64,000 nucleotides of DNA from Oscillospiraceae bacterium. Lineage in GTDB: Bacteria; Bacillota; Clostridia; Oscillospirales; CAG-272. The stretch spans positions 1-64,000 of the forward strand of contig SVTD01000003.1 of NCBI GenBank assembly GCA_015063955.1. The letters run 5' to 3'. Positions 37,435 to 46,767 of the stretch are shown here, one piece after another (the first letter of the stretch is position 1; each line of letters opens with the position of its first letter). The notes below the pieces were generated by a model. It was not told the DNA's origin and did not search any database. It worked only from the letters and a program-made list of their open reading frames with translations. A program made the position numbers and the translations under genes.

Positions 37435-39207
37435 TTGAAAAACGCAGACAAAAAAACGGCTCCACTGAAGTTTATATCGGACAGGCTTTTCAGCCTTGAT
37501 ACAGCATTTTGCCGTCTTTACGATAACAGCCTTTTCTCCCACCTTGCGTCTAAGGTGCGCCACGGCTTTCTAACTCTTTATACGAGAGTGATCGGCGTGT
37601 TCTTCTTCACCTTCGGAATATACGCGTTTCTCATCGCTATGCTCACGAATCTGTTTTCAGACGCCGTTGCACATTCCTCCTCCCTTTACGGAGGCGCCGC
37701 TCTCGCAGTTGCCTCGATCCCCCTGCTCTTTTCAAAGGGCAACGTTTCAACCGTCCTTACTGACAGCAATTTCGGCGCAGTTATCTGCGAGTATCTTGAT
37801 ATAAGGCAGGAGACCCTCACTACCCACAGCTTTTCAGGACATCTCAACATAGCCTTTATTCTGGGAGTTGCGGCAGGAGGAGCCACCGTGATCTTCCCCC
37901 TCTCCTCCATAGTGTCGGCGATGGTCCTCGTCACGGTATTCTGCATAATTATGGCGCGTCCCGAGGCGGGCATCACCTTTATGACCGTTCTCATCTTCGT
38001 CTCTGATATGGGACTGTTGTACACGGTGCTCGGCGTTACCGCCATATCATACGCCTTCAAGCTTATCCGCAGAAAAAGAAAGCTCTGCCTGAAAAGAACG
38101 GACACGATCCTTGCGATCTTTGCCGTTTCTGTATTTTTCGGCGTGTTTATTACGGAGGGCGAGGCTGTCAGCCTTTCCTCTCTCAAATATTTTCTGCTTC
38201 TCTTTGCATATTTTCTTACGGTAAGTCTTATGCGCGACCGCAAAAAGCTGCTCCGCGTTCTCTATACCGCAATTATGGCGGCAGGTATCCTCGGCTCACT
38301 TTATATCCTCGCAAGGGCATTCGCCTCCCTGCTTCCCGCAGGAATCTTTGCCCGTCCCGATCTGCTTTACGGCTACGTTCTTTCCCTCCCCATCTTTTCC
38401 GGAGGACTTGCCCCTCTTGCTTTTGCGGCACTGATACCTGTTTGTACATCATTCATCATCAAGGCGCGCTCGGACGGATACCGCTTCACCTCCTGCCTCT
38501 GCCTTATCGCAATGGTAGGCTACCTTATCCTTTCCGGTGAGCTTGCATATGCCCTTGCGGCGGCTGTCGCAACGGCACTCTTCCTTTTCGTAACGGGCTC
38601 GAGAGGCGTTTACCTTACCATCAGCGCTCTTTTGGCGGGATCTGTAGTGCTTGCCTTTTCCGGCTCCTTCGGAGACAGGCTTTACAGATACGTTTTCAGC
38701 CGCCTTTCCGATGCCTTCAACCAGGCGAGGGACCTTTCCTATATTTCACAGAACGCATTTTCTGCTGAATACGCCGTCTGCGGACACGGCTTTTCCGGCT
38801 TTGCCGATCAGGGCTCCAACTCTTATTTCACCCTGATCTCACAGCTCGGCATTACGGGCTTCGTTATTCTCTGCTTCTTCGTTGCTTTGATTCTTGCACA
38901 GGCGGCGTCTCTTATTATAAAGACCTACCGCTCAAGCGAATGCGAGGAGGCAATGAACCGCTTCTCCTCCCTCGGCTCCCCCGCAGAGGCGAGGGCATGC
39001 GCTCTTTCCGTTTCATGCTCGGTTATCGTTTGCATGATCTGTGCAACCTTCTTTAATTTCTTTTCAAATCCCACAGCGTATCTTCTCTTCTTTATGCTTT
39101 GCGGCTTCTGTGCGGCGTACGCAAGAAGCGCAAAAAGCGAGATAAGCTCCGCCGCAGGCTCTCTCGCCTGCCATCAGTCGGAGGACCGCTGTCAGACAAG
39201 GCTTTAA
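37435..39207 (+). CDS. O-antigen ligase/polymerase-family membrane protein
   Basis: A 590-aa protein starting at TTG 37435 (AAAGGAGGAACGAGC in front). About twelve hydrophobic helices, with SVSLMRDRKKLLRVLYTAIMA and the pre-loop GHGFSGFADQGSNSYFTLISQLGITGF near residue 450, which resembles the conserved H/G/N-S region of Wzy/WaaL-family proteins. It probably polymerises or transfers undecaprenyl-linked glycans outside the membrane. It heads a cluster with two DUF4330 proteins, a WecA/TagO-type transferase and an LCP-like protein, a plausible wall-glycopolymer assembly set. Confidence 0.78.
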   Translation: MKNADKKTAPLKFISDRLFSLDTAFCRLYDNSLFSHLASKVRHGFLTLYTRVIGVFFFTFGIYAFLIAMLTNLFSDAVAHSSSLYGGAALAVASIPLLFSKGNVSTVLTDSNFGAVICEYLDIRQETLTTHSFSGHLNIAFILGVAAGGATVIFPLSSIVSAMVLVTVFCIIMARPEAGITFMTVLIFVSDMGLLYTVLGVTAISYAFKLIRRKRKLCLKRTDTILAIFAVSVFFGVFITEGEAVSLSSLKYFLLLFAYFLTVSLMRDRKKLLRVLYTAIMAAGILGSLYILARAFASLLPAGIFARPDLLYGYVLSLPIFSGGLAPLAFAALIPVCTSFIIKARSDGYRFTSCLCLIAMVGYLILSGELAYALAAAVATALFLFVTGSRGVYLTISALLAGSVVLAFSGSFGDRLYRYVFSRLSDAFNQARDLSYISQNAFSAEYAVCGHGFSGFADQGSNSYFTLISQLGITGFVILCFFVALILAQAASLIIKTYRSSECEEAMNRFSSLGSPAEARACALSVSCSVIVCMICATFFNFFSNPTAYLLFFMLCGFCAAYARSAKSEISSAAGSLACHQSEDRCQTRL

Positions 39208-39233
39208 GGCCGCCGAAAAAGGAGTGATCCGTT

Positions 39234-39707
39234 TTGAATACGAAAAACAAAAAAAGAATAAACGCCGTTGACATAATCATTCTTCTGGCAATGCTTGGCG
39301 CCATTATCTGCGCAGGATTCGTCATTATCAGAGGCCTCGGCACCTTCGGAGAAAAGGTCACCGTCAGCTACACAGTGGCTATCGACCCTATAGACAGCGA
39401 TTTTGTTTCCAAGGTCGCTGAGGGAGACGGCCTTTATGAGTACCGTACTGCCGAGCATATCGGCACGGTAAGAGCCGTTTCCGATGCTCAGGCATACCGC
39501 AAATCCTACCGCGACGGCGCAGACCCCAGAGGAAGCGCCATTGAAGGAATGAGCGTGCTCTACGTTACTCTCACGGCAGAGGCAACGAAGACTGACACGG
39601 GCTACGCCGTAGGCAACACCGTTCTCGGCATCGGCCGCCAATTAGAAATGAGATTCCCGAATCTTTACTGCATCGGAGAGTGCGTAAGGATCGAAGTAAT
39701 CGAATAA
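39234..39707 (+). CDS. DUF4330 protein (copy 1)
   Basis: A 157-aa protein from a TTG start at 39234 with GGAGTG in front. One N-terminal helix (VDIIILLAMLGAIICAGFVII) and a soluble extracytoplasmic part (KVTVSYTVAIDPIDSDFVSKVAEGDGLYE; GMSVLYVTLTAEATKTDTGYAVGNTVLGIG) fit DUF4330. Function unknown, but the family tends to occur beside polysaccharide genes in Firmicutes. A second copy lies at 41017, on the other side of the WecA/TagO-type gene. Confidence 0.8.
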   Translation: MNTKNKKRINAVDIIILLAMLGAIICAGFVIIRGLGTFGEKVTVSYTVAIDPIDSDFVSKVAEGDGLYEYRTAEHIGTVRAVSDAQAYRKSYRDGADPRGSAIEGMSVLYVTLTAEATKTDTGYAVGNTVLGIGRQLEMRFPNLYCIGECVRIEVIE

Positions 39708-39757
39708 AAAACGCTTGACTTGCGAAATAGTGTAAAAAGAAAGGATCGGTCACAGCT

Positions 39758-41002
39758 ATGGAAATCACCTCTCTCGTAACCGCTGAATTAACCTCGATCA
39801 TAACCTCCCTTATCATCGCGATAGTTGCAGTAGCCTGCGCGGCTCTCGTTTCTTACACGACCACTCCCCCCGTAAGACTTCTTGCATTCCGTATCGGCGC
39901 CATCGACATCCCCACTGACGCAAGACGTATGCACAAAAAGCCTATGCCCCGTATCGGCGGACTTGCGATCTTTGCAGGCTTTCTCGTTGCTACCCTCGTT
40001 TTCTGCGAGCCCTCCTCACAGCTTTTCGCTATATGGATCGGCGGCGGCATCCTCGTTGTTCTCGGTATCCTTGACGATATCTTCCGCCTCCCCGCCCTTA
40101 TAAAGCTGATAGTACAGCTCTGCGTTGCAGGTATTGCAGTTTCATTCGGAATACTTATCGAGCATATCACCCTTTTCGGTGCACATATCGAGTTTGGCTA
40201 TTTCGCGATCCCCATTACCATGCTCTGGATCGTAGGTCTTTCCAACGCCATCAACCTTATTGACGGACTTGACGGTCTTTCCTGCGGAGTAAGCGCCATC
40301 ACCTCCATCTCTATCTTTATGGTAATGCTTATCACAGGAGATTACACAGCGGCTCTCATCACGGCGATCCTCACAGGCTCCTGCCTCGGATTCCTCCCCT
40401 ACAATAAGAACCCCGCTAAGATCTTTATGGGAGATACGGGCGCTCTGTTCCTCGGATATACTCTTTCCATCATCTCCGTACAGGGACTTTTCAAGCTCCA
40501 TACGATGCTTTCATTCCTTGTACCCGTTTCCATTTTTGCACTTCCCATTTTCGATACTCTTATTGCAATCATCCGCCGTCTGCTCCACGGACAGAGCCCC
40601 TTTCATCCCGACCGCGGACACTTCCATCATAAGCTGGTGGATATGGGCTTCTCCCACAAGGAGGCAGTTAAGATCCTTTACGCTATAAGCGGACTTATGG
40701 GTCTCGTTGCGGCAACCTATACCGAGGCTATGTTCCAGGAATCCTCTACGAGAATCTGGAAGACCGTTATCCTCCTCGTTGCGGCAGTCATCATTCTCGT
40801 GCTTATCTTTATCTGTATGAAGAAGCCCAGCACAAGAATCCTTTCCGGCCTTGCAGAGCACGTCAGCGAGATCAGGCTGGAGGCTGAAAAGCAGGAGCGC
40901 GAGGCAAAGGAAAAGGCCGAGGCTGAGGCTGAGGCTCACGAAAAGGCTGCCCTCGTTGAAAAAAAGCGTCAAAAAAAAGAAAACAAAAAAGCTGATAAAT
41001 AA
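39758..41002 (+). CDS. Undecaprenyl-phosphate GlcNAc-1-phosphate transferase (WecA/TagO type)
   Basis: The 414-aa protein starts lipid-linked glycan synthesis by moving a sugar-1-phosphate from UDP-sugar to undecaprenyl phosphate. Motifs: DARRMHKKPMPRIGGLAIF, GGGILVVLGILDDIFRLP (Mg-binding DD), SNAINLIDGLDGLSCG (nucleophile Asp region), PAKIFMGDTGALFLG and the C-terminal HPDRGHFHHKL histidine motif of WecA/TagO. It has about eleven membrane helices. A Glu/Lys-rich C-terminal extension (~45 residues) is unusual. Positioned between two DUF4330 genes, it probably supplies the first step for this cluster; the wecB operon may supply ManNAc. Confidence 0.93.
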   Translation: MEITSLVTAELTSIITSLIIAIVAVACAALVSYTTTPPVRLLAFRIGAIDIPTDARRMHKKPMPRIGGLAIFAGFLVATLVFCEPSSQLFAIWIGGGILVVLGILDDIFRLPALIKLIVQLCVAGIAVSFGILIEHITLFGAHIEFGYFAIPITMLWIVGLSNAINLIDGLDGLSCGVSAITSISIFMVMLITGDYTAALITAILTGSCLGFLPYNKNPAKIFMGDTGALFLGYTLSIISVQGLFKLHTMLSFLVPVSIFALPIFDTLIAIIRRLLHGQSPFHPDRGHFHHKLVDMGFSHKEAVKILYAISGLMGLVAATYTEAMFQESSTRIWKTVILLVAAVIILVLIFICMKKPSTRILSGLAEHVSEIRLEAEKQEREAKEKAEAEAEAHEKAALVEKKRQKKENKKADK

Positions 41003-41016
41003 CGGTTTGAATAAAT

Positions 41017-41514
41017 ATGAATAAAAAAGAAGAAATTAAATCTAAGAAAAAGATCGCCGCGGTTGACGTGATGATCGCGATCCTTCTGATACTTTGTGTG
41101 GCAGGCATCGTTATTCGCGTAGCTGTGGGAGACAGCGGGATTTTCGCCTCCGGCAAGGGAGAGTATATCGTTTCCTACGTGGTGCGCGGAGAGGACGATG
41201 AATACAGTCCCTACTTTGCCGAGGGACGAGAGTTCTTCCTTGAAAGCGGAGAGAAGTTCGGCACTCTTATTGCAGACGCAGAGCTCCCCCCTGCTGAGAT
41301 CTACGAGGAAAACCCCAACGGAGATCTTGAGCTTTATTACGCTCAGGACGGTACCGTGGATTTTAAGGGTACGCTCCTCGTTAAGGGAACCATGACGGAT
41401 TCCGGCTTTCTCCTTAACTCAAACACCTATATCGCCCCCAATATGACCGTTACCGTATCAAGCTCCGATATAACCGTAGAGCTTCTTATAACCGACATCA
41501 CAAAGGCTCAGTGA
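41017..41514 (+). CDS. DUF4330 protein (copy 2)
   Basis: A 165-aa paralogue of 39234-39707: a basic start (MNKKEEIKSKKKIAAVDVM), one membrane helix (IAILLILCVAGIVIRVAVG) and a soluble domain (GEYIVSYVVRGEDDEYSPYFAEGREFFLESGEKFG; GTMTDSGFLLNSNTYIAPNM). The YVV and LSS-like spacing follows copy 1, though side-by-side identity is low. The ribosome-binding site is weak. Two DUF4330 copies flanking one WecA-type transferase suggest a heteromeric accessory complex at the outer membrane face; inferred only. Confidence 0.78.
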   Translation: MNKKEEIKSKKKIAAVDVMIAILLILCVAGIVIRVAVGDSGIFASGKGEYIVSYVVRGEDDEYSPYFAEGREFFLESGEKFGTLIADAELPPAEIYEENPNGDLELYYAQDGTVDFKGTLLVKGTMTDSGFLLNSNTYIAPNMTVTVSSSDITVELLITDITKAQ

Positions 41515-41547
41515 TCCTCCTGAGCACAAAGAAAGGTTGGTATTTTA

Positions 41548-42690
41548 TTGAACAATCTCAGAAATTTCGGAATAGTTTTTGCAGTTTCCTTCGTTATTCT
41601 CGGAATAATCGCTCTTTTTGCCTGCGGCTACGTTGCAGACACCGTAGCCGGCATCTTCACCGATGACGGCGATGATCTCGATGCGATCCTTACCCCCTCC
41701 GAAACTACGGGAATCGGAAACGAGGGCGAGGACGACAGACTGACGAGGAAGCTCAACGGCGAAAGCTTTACCTGGCTTATGATAGTCTCCGATTACCGCC
41801 CCAACGTTTTTGACAACTACTATCCCCAGTCTGAAAAGGACGTTGACAAGATCAAGGAGGATTTCGGTATCCTTGACGATGAGTATAAGCTTATCGAGGC
41901 AACGAATATCGTTATCGTCCGCGCCGACGTCAAAACGAGAGAATACGTTATTATGACAGTCCCCACCGCCACGAAGGTGGATACCCCCTCCGGCAAGATA
42001 TCTCTCGGCGAGGTATACGCTCTCGGCGGTGCCGAAACTCTTTCTGCAGAGATCGGCAGCATGACGGGACTTACGGTGGATTACTACTCCGTGATCCACG
42101 CAACGGAGCTTCAAAGCGTTGCAAACGCCGTGGGAAGCATCCAGTGCAACATCCCCGTTGATATCGCCTTCGACGGAAAGAACTACGTTACCGCTCCCGA
42201 AGAGGTGACGACGGACAAGGACGATAAAAAAGAGACCACGGCAAAAAAGGATAATGACAAAGATAAGGACAAGGATAAGGACGAGACCACCGAGGCCGAG
42301 ACCACCTACGTTGTGGAGCTTGACCGCGCCTCCTCCGTAAACCTTGCAAAGAAGCTGACCGCAGCTCTCCTTTTCTACGACGATGCCGACGGCATTGACG
42401 ATGAGATGCTCATTCTCCAGAGCTTTGCCAACGGTCTTATGGTCAATCTCTCGGAAAAATCCGACGGAGACCTTACAAGCGCCTTCACAAGCATCAACAA
42501 AAAGCTTGTTAAAACAAATATCACAAAGGAAGACGTGCTGGCTCATACCGAGGTCATCCGCGGCTACAGCTGGTTCAAGATCCAGACCCTCACCTACCCC
42601 GGCAAATATATCACAGGCAGACAGGGCCGTGAGGGCTACTACAATCCCGATATCGATGCGGCGATCAGCTTCTTTGCCGACTACCGCTGA
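41548..42690 (+). CDS. LytR-CpsA-Psr (LCP)-like protein with degenerate active site
   Basis: A 380-aa protein from TTG 41548 (GAAAGGTTGG before it) with one N-terminal helix, then an LCP-like domain: FTWLMIVSDYRPNVFD, TNIVIVRADVKTREYVIMTVPTA, SLGEVYALGGAETLSAEIGSMTGLTVDYYSVI and VANAVGSIQCNIPVDI. LCP enzymes attach glycopolymers to peptidoglycan. The usual SIPRD catalytic segment reads TVPTA here, so the key Arg and Asp are missing. A Lys/Asp/Thr-rich low-complexity insert (about 225-250) interrupts the fold. It is last in the glycopolymer cluster; catalytically inactive or altered function is possible. Confidence 0.72.
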   Translation: MNNLRNFGIVFAVSFVILGIIALFACGYVADTVAGIFTDDGDDLDAILTPSETTGIGNEGEDDRLTRKLNGESFTWLMIVSDYRPNVFDNYYPQSEKDVDKIKEDFGILDDEYKLIEATNIVIVRADVKTREYVIMTVPTATKVDTPSGKISLGEVYALGGAETLSAEIGSMTGLTVDYYSVIHATELQSVANAVGSIQCNIPVDIAFDGKNYVTAPEEVTTDKDDKKETTAKKDNDKDKDKDKDETTEAETTYVVELDRASSVNLAKKLTAALLFYDDADGIDDEMLILQSFANGLMVNLSEKSDGDLTSAFTSINKKLVKTNITKEDVLAHTEVIRGYSWFKIQTLTYPGKYITGRQGREGYYNPDIDAAISFFADYR

Positions 42691-42727
42691 AATAATATAA
42701 GCTAATAACCGAAAGGACATAAATATC

Positions 42728-44134
42728 ATGGCAAGAATGAAAAACACAGACAAGACGATGGATAAGATCGTCGCACTTTGTAAGAACCGCGGCTTTGTAT
42801 ACGCGGGCAGTGAGATCTACGGCGGTCTCGCTAACTCCTGGGACTACGGCCCTCTCGGCGTTGAGTTCAAGAATAACGTAAAGCGAGCTTGGTGGAAGAA
42901 GTTCGTTCAGGAATCAAAGTACAACGTAGGCCTCGATGCAGGTATCCTTATGAACCCCCGCACCTGGGTCGCATCCGGCCACGTAGTTAACTTCAACGAC
43001 CCCCTTATCGACTGCCACTCCTGCAAGATGCGTCACCGCGCTGACAAGCTCATCGAGGACTGGAACGCTGAAAACGGCATCGACATGGTAGTTGAGGCTC
43101 TCTCAAATGAAGAAATGACAGCATACATCCGCGAGAAGGGCGTTCCCTGCCCCGGCTGCGGCAAGTGCGATTTTACAGATATCCGTAAGTTCAATATGAT
43201 GTTCAAGACCTTCCAGGGCGTTACAGAGGACTCCTCCACTGAGCTTTACCTCCGTCCCGAGACTGCTCAGGGTATCTTCGTAAACTTCAAGAACGTTCAG
43301 AGAACTACAAGAAAGAAGGTCCCCTTCGGCGTTTGCCAGATCGGTAAGTCCTTCCGTAACGAGATCACTCCCGGTAACTTCACATTCCGTACCCGCGAGT
43401 TCGAGCAGATGGAGCTTGAGTTCTACTGCAAGCCCGGAACCGACCTTGAATGGTTCAACTACTGGAAGGATTACTGCCACAAGTGGCTCCTGGATCTCGG
43501 CATGAGAGAGGAAAACCTTAAGCTCCGTGACCACGAGCAGGCAGAGCTTTCTCACTACTCTAAGGCTACTACAGACTTCGAGTTTATGTTCCCCTTCGGA
43601 TGGGGCGAGCTCTGGGGTATTGCCGACAGAACTGACTTCGACCTCAAGTCTCACCAGAACGAGTCCGGCGAGGCTATGGATTACTTCGACCCCGAAACGA
43701 ACGAAAAGTATATCCCCTACGTTGTAGAGCCCTCCCTCGGCGCTGACCGCGTTGCTCTCGCTTTCCTTATCGAGGCATACGACGAGGAGGTAGTTGATGA
43801 GGCAAAGAACGACGTAAGAGTTGTTCTCCACCTCCATCCCGCACTTGCACCCATTAAGGCTGCTATCCTTCCCCTCTCCAAGAAGCTCTCTCCCCAGGCT
43901 GAGGAGGTATTTGCAGAGCTTTCCAAGTACTACAGAGTTGACTTCGACGAGGCAGGCTCTATTGGTAAGCGCTACCGCCGTCAGGACGAGATCGGTACTC
44001 CCTACTGCATTACATACGACTTTGACTCCCTCGAGGACGGCTGCGTAACGGTTCGTGAGCGTGACTCTATGGAGCAGGTTCGTCTCCCCATCGCTGAGCT
44101 TAAGGCATACCTCGACGAGAAGCTTTACTTCTAA
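42728..44134 (+). CDS. glyQS: Glycyl-tRNA synthetase (class II, homodimeric type)
   Basis: Charges tRNA-Gly. The 468-aa protein has the alpha2-type features: [67 protein letters not shown], class II motif 2 [16 protein letters not shown] and motif 3 [12 protein letters not shown], plus the C-terminal anticodon-binding domain ([22 protein letters not shown]). A Cys-rich knuckle ([15 protein letters not shown]) sits in the insertion. AAAGGACATAAAT lies before the ATG. No T-box leader is seen, unlike many Firmicute glyQS genes; it may be read from the upstream promoter. Confidence 0.97.
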   Translation: MARMKNTDKTMDKIVALCKNRGFVYAGSEIYGGLANSWDYGPLGVEFKNNVKRAWWKKFVQESKYNVGLDAGILMNPRTWVASGHVVNFNDPLIDCHSCKMRHRADKLIEDWNAENGIDMVVEALSNEEMTAYIREKGVPCPGCGKCDFTDIRKFNMMFKTFQGVTEDSSTELYLRPETAQGIFVNFKNVQRTTRKKVPFGVCQIGKSFRNEITPGNFTFRTREFEQMELEFYCKPGTDLEWFNYWKDYCHKWLLDLGMREENLKLRDHEQAELSHYSKATTDFEFMFPFGWGELWGIADRTDFDLKSHQNESGEAMDYFDPETNEKYIPYVVEPSLGADRVALAFLIEAYDEEVVDEAKNDVRVVLHLHPALAPIKAAILPLSKKLSPQAEEVFAELSKYYRVDFDEAGSIGKRYRRQDEIGTPYCITYDFDSLEDGCVTVRERDSMEQVRLPIAELKAYLDEKLYF

Positions 44135-44151
44135 GGTTAGCACTATGCAAA

Positions 44152-44345
44152 ACCTTTTTTGAAAAAAAGGTTCTGCACTCCAAAAAACTTTAAAAAGGAC
44201 TTTGTCTTATTAAAGTTTTACTCGATTTTTTTCAAAAAATCGCGGATTCTTAAGGCAGAGCCTTAAGTCGCCTCCACAGAGGCGAAACACCTTTTGCCTT
44301 CCCGGATTCCAAAGGTTTGCCTTTGGTCGCCCACCGCTTGTGGGC
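44152..44345. repeat. Hairpin-string intergenic element (related family)
   Basis: The 313-bp glyQS/epimerase gap is filled by successive stems: AACCTTTTTTGAAAAAAAGGTT, CGATTTTTTTCAAAAAATCG, CTTAAGGCAGAGCCTTAAG, CGCCTCCACAGAGGCG, CCAAAGGTTTGCCTTTGG and CGCCCACCGCTTGTGGGCG. The first stem and the following TGCACTCCAAAAAACTTT resemble the end of the 61681-62011 element. No ORF. It probably belongs to the same or a sister repeat family. Confidence 0.72.
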
Positions 44346-44447
44346 GAAATTCGCAAAGGATAAACTAAACAATAAACCAACCGACCAGGGGAGGGGCAAC
44401 CCCTCCCCTAAGATTTAATTTTACCTTTTACAGAAAGGACGAAAATT

Positions 44448-45329
44448 ATGGAATTCATTATCTCTAAGGGCGAAACTGTTGCTAAGTGCACTTCTGTCGG
44501 CGGTGAGCTTACGTCCTTCGTTAAGAACGGCACAGAGTACGTCTGGTACGGTCACGCAGAGCATTGGAGCGGCCAGGCTCCCTGTCTTTTCCCCGTTGTT
44601 TGCCGTCCCAAGGACGACTGCGTTATTATCGACGGTGTGACCTATCCTATGAAGAAGCACGGCTTTGCAAGAAAGGCTCCCTTTACACCTATCGAGGTAA
44701 AGCCCGACAGCGTTACCTTCCGTATCACCGAAACTGAAGAAACGAAGGCGATCTACCCCTTTGATTTCAATCTTGATATCACTCACTCCGTTACAGAGGA
44801 CAGCTTTACTACTGAATACAAGGTAACGAACCGTTCTGATAAGGAAATGATCTTCTGCATCGGCGGACACCCCGGCTTCAACTGCCCTATTTTCGAGGGT
44901 GAGAAGTTTGAGGACTATTCCCTTGTATTTGACAACGCCGAGGGCGCTGTGGCACACAACTGCGATCTTGACGCCGGCGGATACATGAGCCCCGATATGC
45001 CCGAGCTTGATTATATCAAGGACGGTGCAATCGATCTTATCTACGACCGCTTTGACTTTGACGCTATCGTTGTTGAAAACCTTCCCGTAAAGAAGGTTAA
45101 CCTCGTTAACCGCAGTACCGGTCACGGCGTTCGCTTTGAGTTTGATTCCTTCGACGCTATCGGCTTCTGGACTCCCATCAAGATGTCCTCTCCCTTCATC
45201 TGCCTCGAGCCCTGGAACGGTCTGCCCGGCGGTCTCGACGAGACAAGTGATTTCACCTCCAAGAAGTACGTAAAGACTCTCGCTCCCGGCGAAAGCTTCG
45301 TTACAGCCTATAAGGCATCCGTTATCTGA
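44448..45329 (+). CDS. Aldose 1-epimerase family protein (LacX-like)
   Basis: A 293-aa protein of the galactose-mutarotase superfamily: VGGELTSFVKNGTEYVWYGHAEHWSGQAPCLFPVVCR, KKHGFARKAPF (active-site His), IGGHPGFNCP (second His) and LEPWNGLPGG. It resembles the LacX/YihR-like branch that acts on hexoses or phosphohexoses; exact sugar unknown. GAAAGGAC precedes the ATG. Its stop overlaps the rsmA start (TGATG). Pairing with rsmA has no obvious functional logic. Confidence 0.88.
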   Translation: MEFIISKGETVAKCTSVGGELTSFVKNGTEYVWYGHAEHWSGQAPCLFPVVCRPKDDCVIIDGVTYPMKKHGFARKAPFTPIEVKPDSVTFRITETEETKAIYPFDFNLDITHSVTEDSFTTEYKVTNRSDKEMIFCIGGHPGFNCPIFEGEKFEDYSLVFDNAEGAVAHNCDLDAGGYMSPDMPELDYIKDGAIDLIYDRFDFDAIVVENLPVKKVNLVNRSTGHGVRFEFDSFDAIGFWTPIKMSSPFICLEPWNGLPGGLDETSDFTSKKYVKTLAPGESFVTAYKASVI

Positions 45330-46279
45330 TGAATCTTTGTAATCTTTCCACCGTCCGCGAGCTTCTTGACCGATACGGTCTTGCTCCCCGAAAGGGCTTC
45401 GGACAGAACTTTCTCATAAATCCCGACGTTCCTGCCCGTATTGCAGGCTCCTCCGCTCTCGGCTTTGATTGCGGCTGGGGAGGGGCAGACAGTACGGCAC
45501 CCGAGGGTGTATGCGCCCTTGAGATAGGCCCCGGAATCGGAGCGATGACGAGAGAGCTGTCCGGTCTTTTCGAAAAGGTCCTTGCCGTCGAGATCGACCG
45601 CGGACTGATACCTCTGCTCTCGGAAACTCTTGAGGACTGCGATAACGTCACCGTCATCAACGAGGACTTTATGAACCTCTCTCTCAAGGATCTTCTCCGA
45701 GAGAATTTCGGCGACAGCCCCGTTCGCATCTGCGCAAATCTTCCTTACTATATAACCTCTCCCATCCTTATGGCAGTGCTTGAGGCTTATAAGCCCTCAG
45801 AGCGGCCTCAGGTGGAGTCTATCACCGTTCTCGTGCAGAACGAGGTGGCAGACCGCCTTTGCGCCGAGGCAGGAAGCAACGAGTACGGCTCTATCACCGC
45901 CGCCGTAAACCTTTGCGGCGAGGCGAAAAAGCTCTTTACGGTTCCCGCAGGATGCTTCTATCCCGCTCCCAAGGTAACCAGCGCAGTCGTTCAGATAACC
46001 CTTTACAAAAACGGAGTACGCGCAGCATTTGATTCTCTCCCAGAGGATGACGGCGAGCTTGATAAGCTTATCGCTCTTGCAAAGCGTCTTATTGCCGCCG
46101 CATTTGCACAGAGAAGAAAAACTCTTACAAATGCCCTATCATCCGTTTCTCCCAAGGAAAAAACAGAGGCGGCTCTGGAGGCTCTGGGACTTCGCACGGA
46201 TATCCGCGGAGAAAAGCTCTCTGCCAAGGATTTCGTTGCCATCGCAAAGTATATAAGAGGTGATGACAATGACAAATAA
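45329..46279 (+). CDS. rsmA: 16S rRNA dimethyladenosine methyltransferase
   Basis: Dimethylates two adjacent adenines in the 3' hairpin of 16S rRNA. The 316-aa protein has KGFGQNFLINPDV, the SAM-binding motif ALEIGPGIGAMTREL, VLAVEIDRGLI, the catalytic NLPYYITSPIL and a C-terminal helical domain with FAQRRKTLTNAL. An insert after the N-terminal motif (GFDCGWGGADSTAPEG) is longer than usual. It overlaps the epimerase stop by one base and the next gene's start region by 11 bp. Confidence 0.95.
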   Translation: MNLCNLSTVRELLDRYGLAPRKGFGQNFLINPDVPARIAGSSALGFDCGWGGADSTAPEGVCALEIGPGIGAMTRELSGLFEKVLAVEIDRGLIPLLSETLEDCDNVTVINEDFMNLSLKDLLRENFGDSPVRICANLPYYITSPILMAVLEAYKPSERPQVESITVLVQNEVADRLCAEAGSNEYGSITAAVNLCGEAKKLFTVPAGCFYPAPKVTSAVVQITLYKNGVRAAFDSLPEDDGELDKLIALAKRLIAAAFAQRRKTLTNALSSVSPKEKTEAALEALGLRTDIRGEKLSAKDFVAIAKYIRGDDNDK

Positions 46280-46757
46280 ATTCAATCTTTATTCCCGAAC
46301 AGAGGAAGAAAAGACCCGCGACATCATAATGTACGAAAAAAAGGCTCATGCACGGGAGATATGCGAGCTTTTCGAAAAAAAGAAAAAGCGGGCAGATATT
46401 GTGACAGTATGCTCGGCAGTAGTCTTTGCGGCTGCGGCTTTTCCCCTGTTCTATAAGGCATACGACTCGGAAAGCATCATAGGTATGCTTTCGGTAATAC
46501 TTTCGGCAGTTCTTCTCACAGTGCTGGCAAGGCTTGTTGCAGGGGCCGTTCTCACTCGCTCCTTAAAGGTGTTTCTTAAATGGGGCTCCCTTTGCACAAG
46601 ATGGAAGGAAGCTCGAAAGGAAATGCACGATTACGAGGCAAAATTTACCGACCAGACCGTGTTTGAGGCTGACATGAAAAAGGCAGAAAAGCGCCTTATG
46701 GATGCCTGCGACGCACTTAATTCCTTTGCTGAAAAGCACGGAATCACCGTAGATTGA
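46269..46757 (+). CDS. Hypothetical two-helix membrane protein (162 aa)
   Basis: The start is placed at ATG 46269, where AGAGGTG is best spaced; GTG 46260 and ATG 46263 are alternatives. A Lys/Glu-rich N-terminal helix is followed by two membrane helices (VTVCSAVVFAAAAFPLFYKAY; IIGMLSVILSAVLLTVLARLVAGAV) and a charged C-terminal coiled coil (KEARKEMHDYEAKFTDQTVFEADMKKAEKRLMDACDAL). No family recognised. It lies between rsmA and the ZIP transporter in one transcript. Confidence 0.72.
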   Translation: MTNKFNLYSRTEEEKTRDIIMYEKKAHAREICELFEKKKKRADIVTVCSAVVFAAAAFPLFYKAYDSESIIGMLSVILSAVLLTVLARLVAGAVLTRSLKVFLKWGSLCTRWKEARKEMHDYEAKFTDQTVFEADMKKAEKRLMDACDALNSFAEKHGITVD

Positions 46758-46767
46758 CGGAGGAGCT

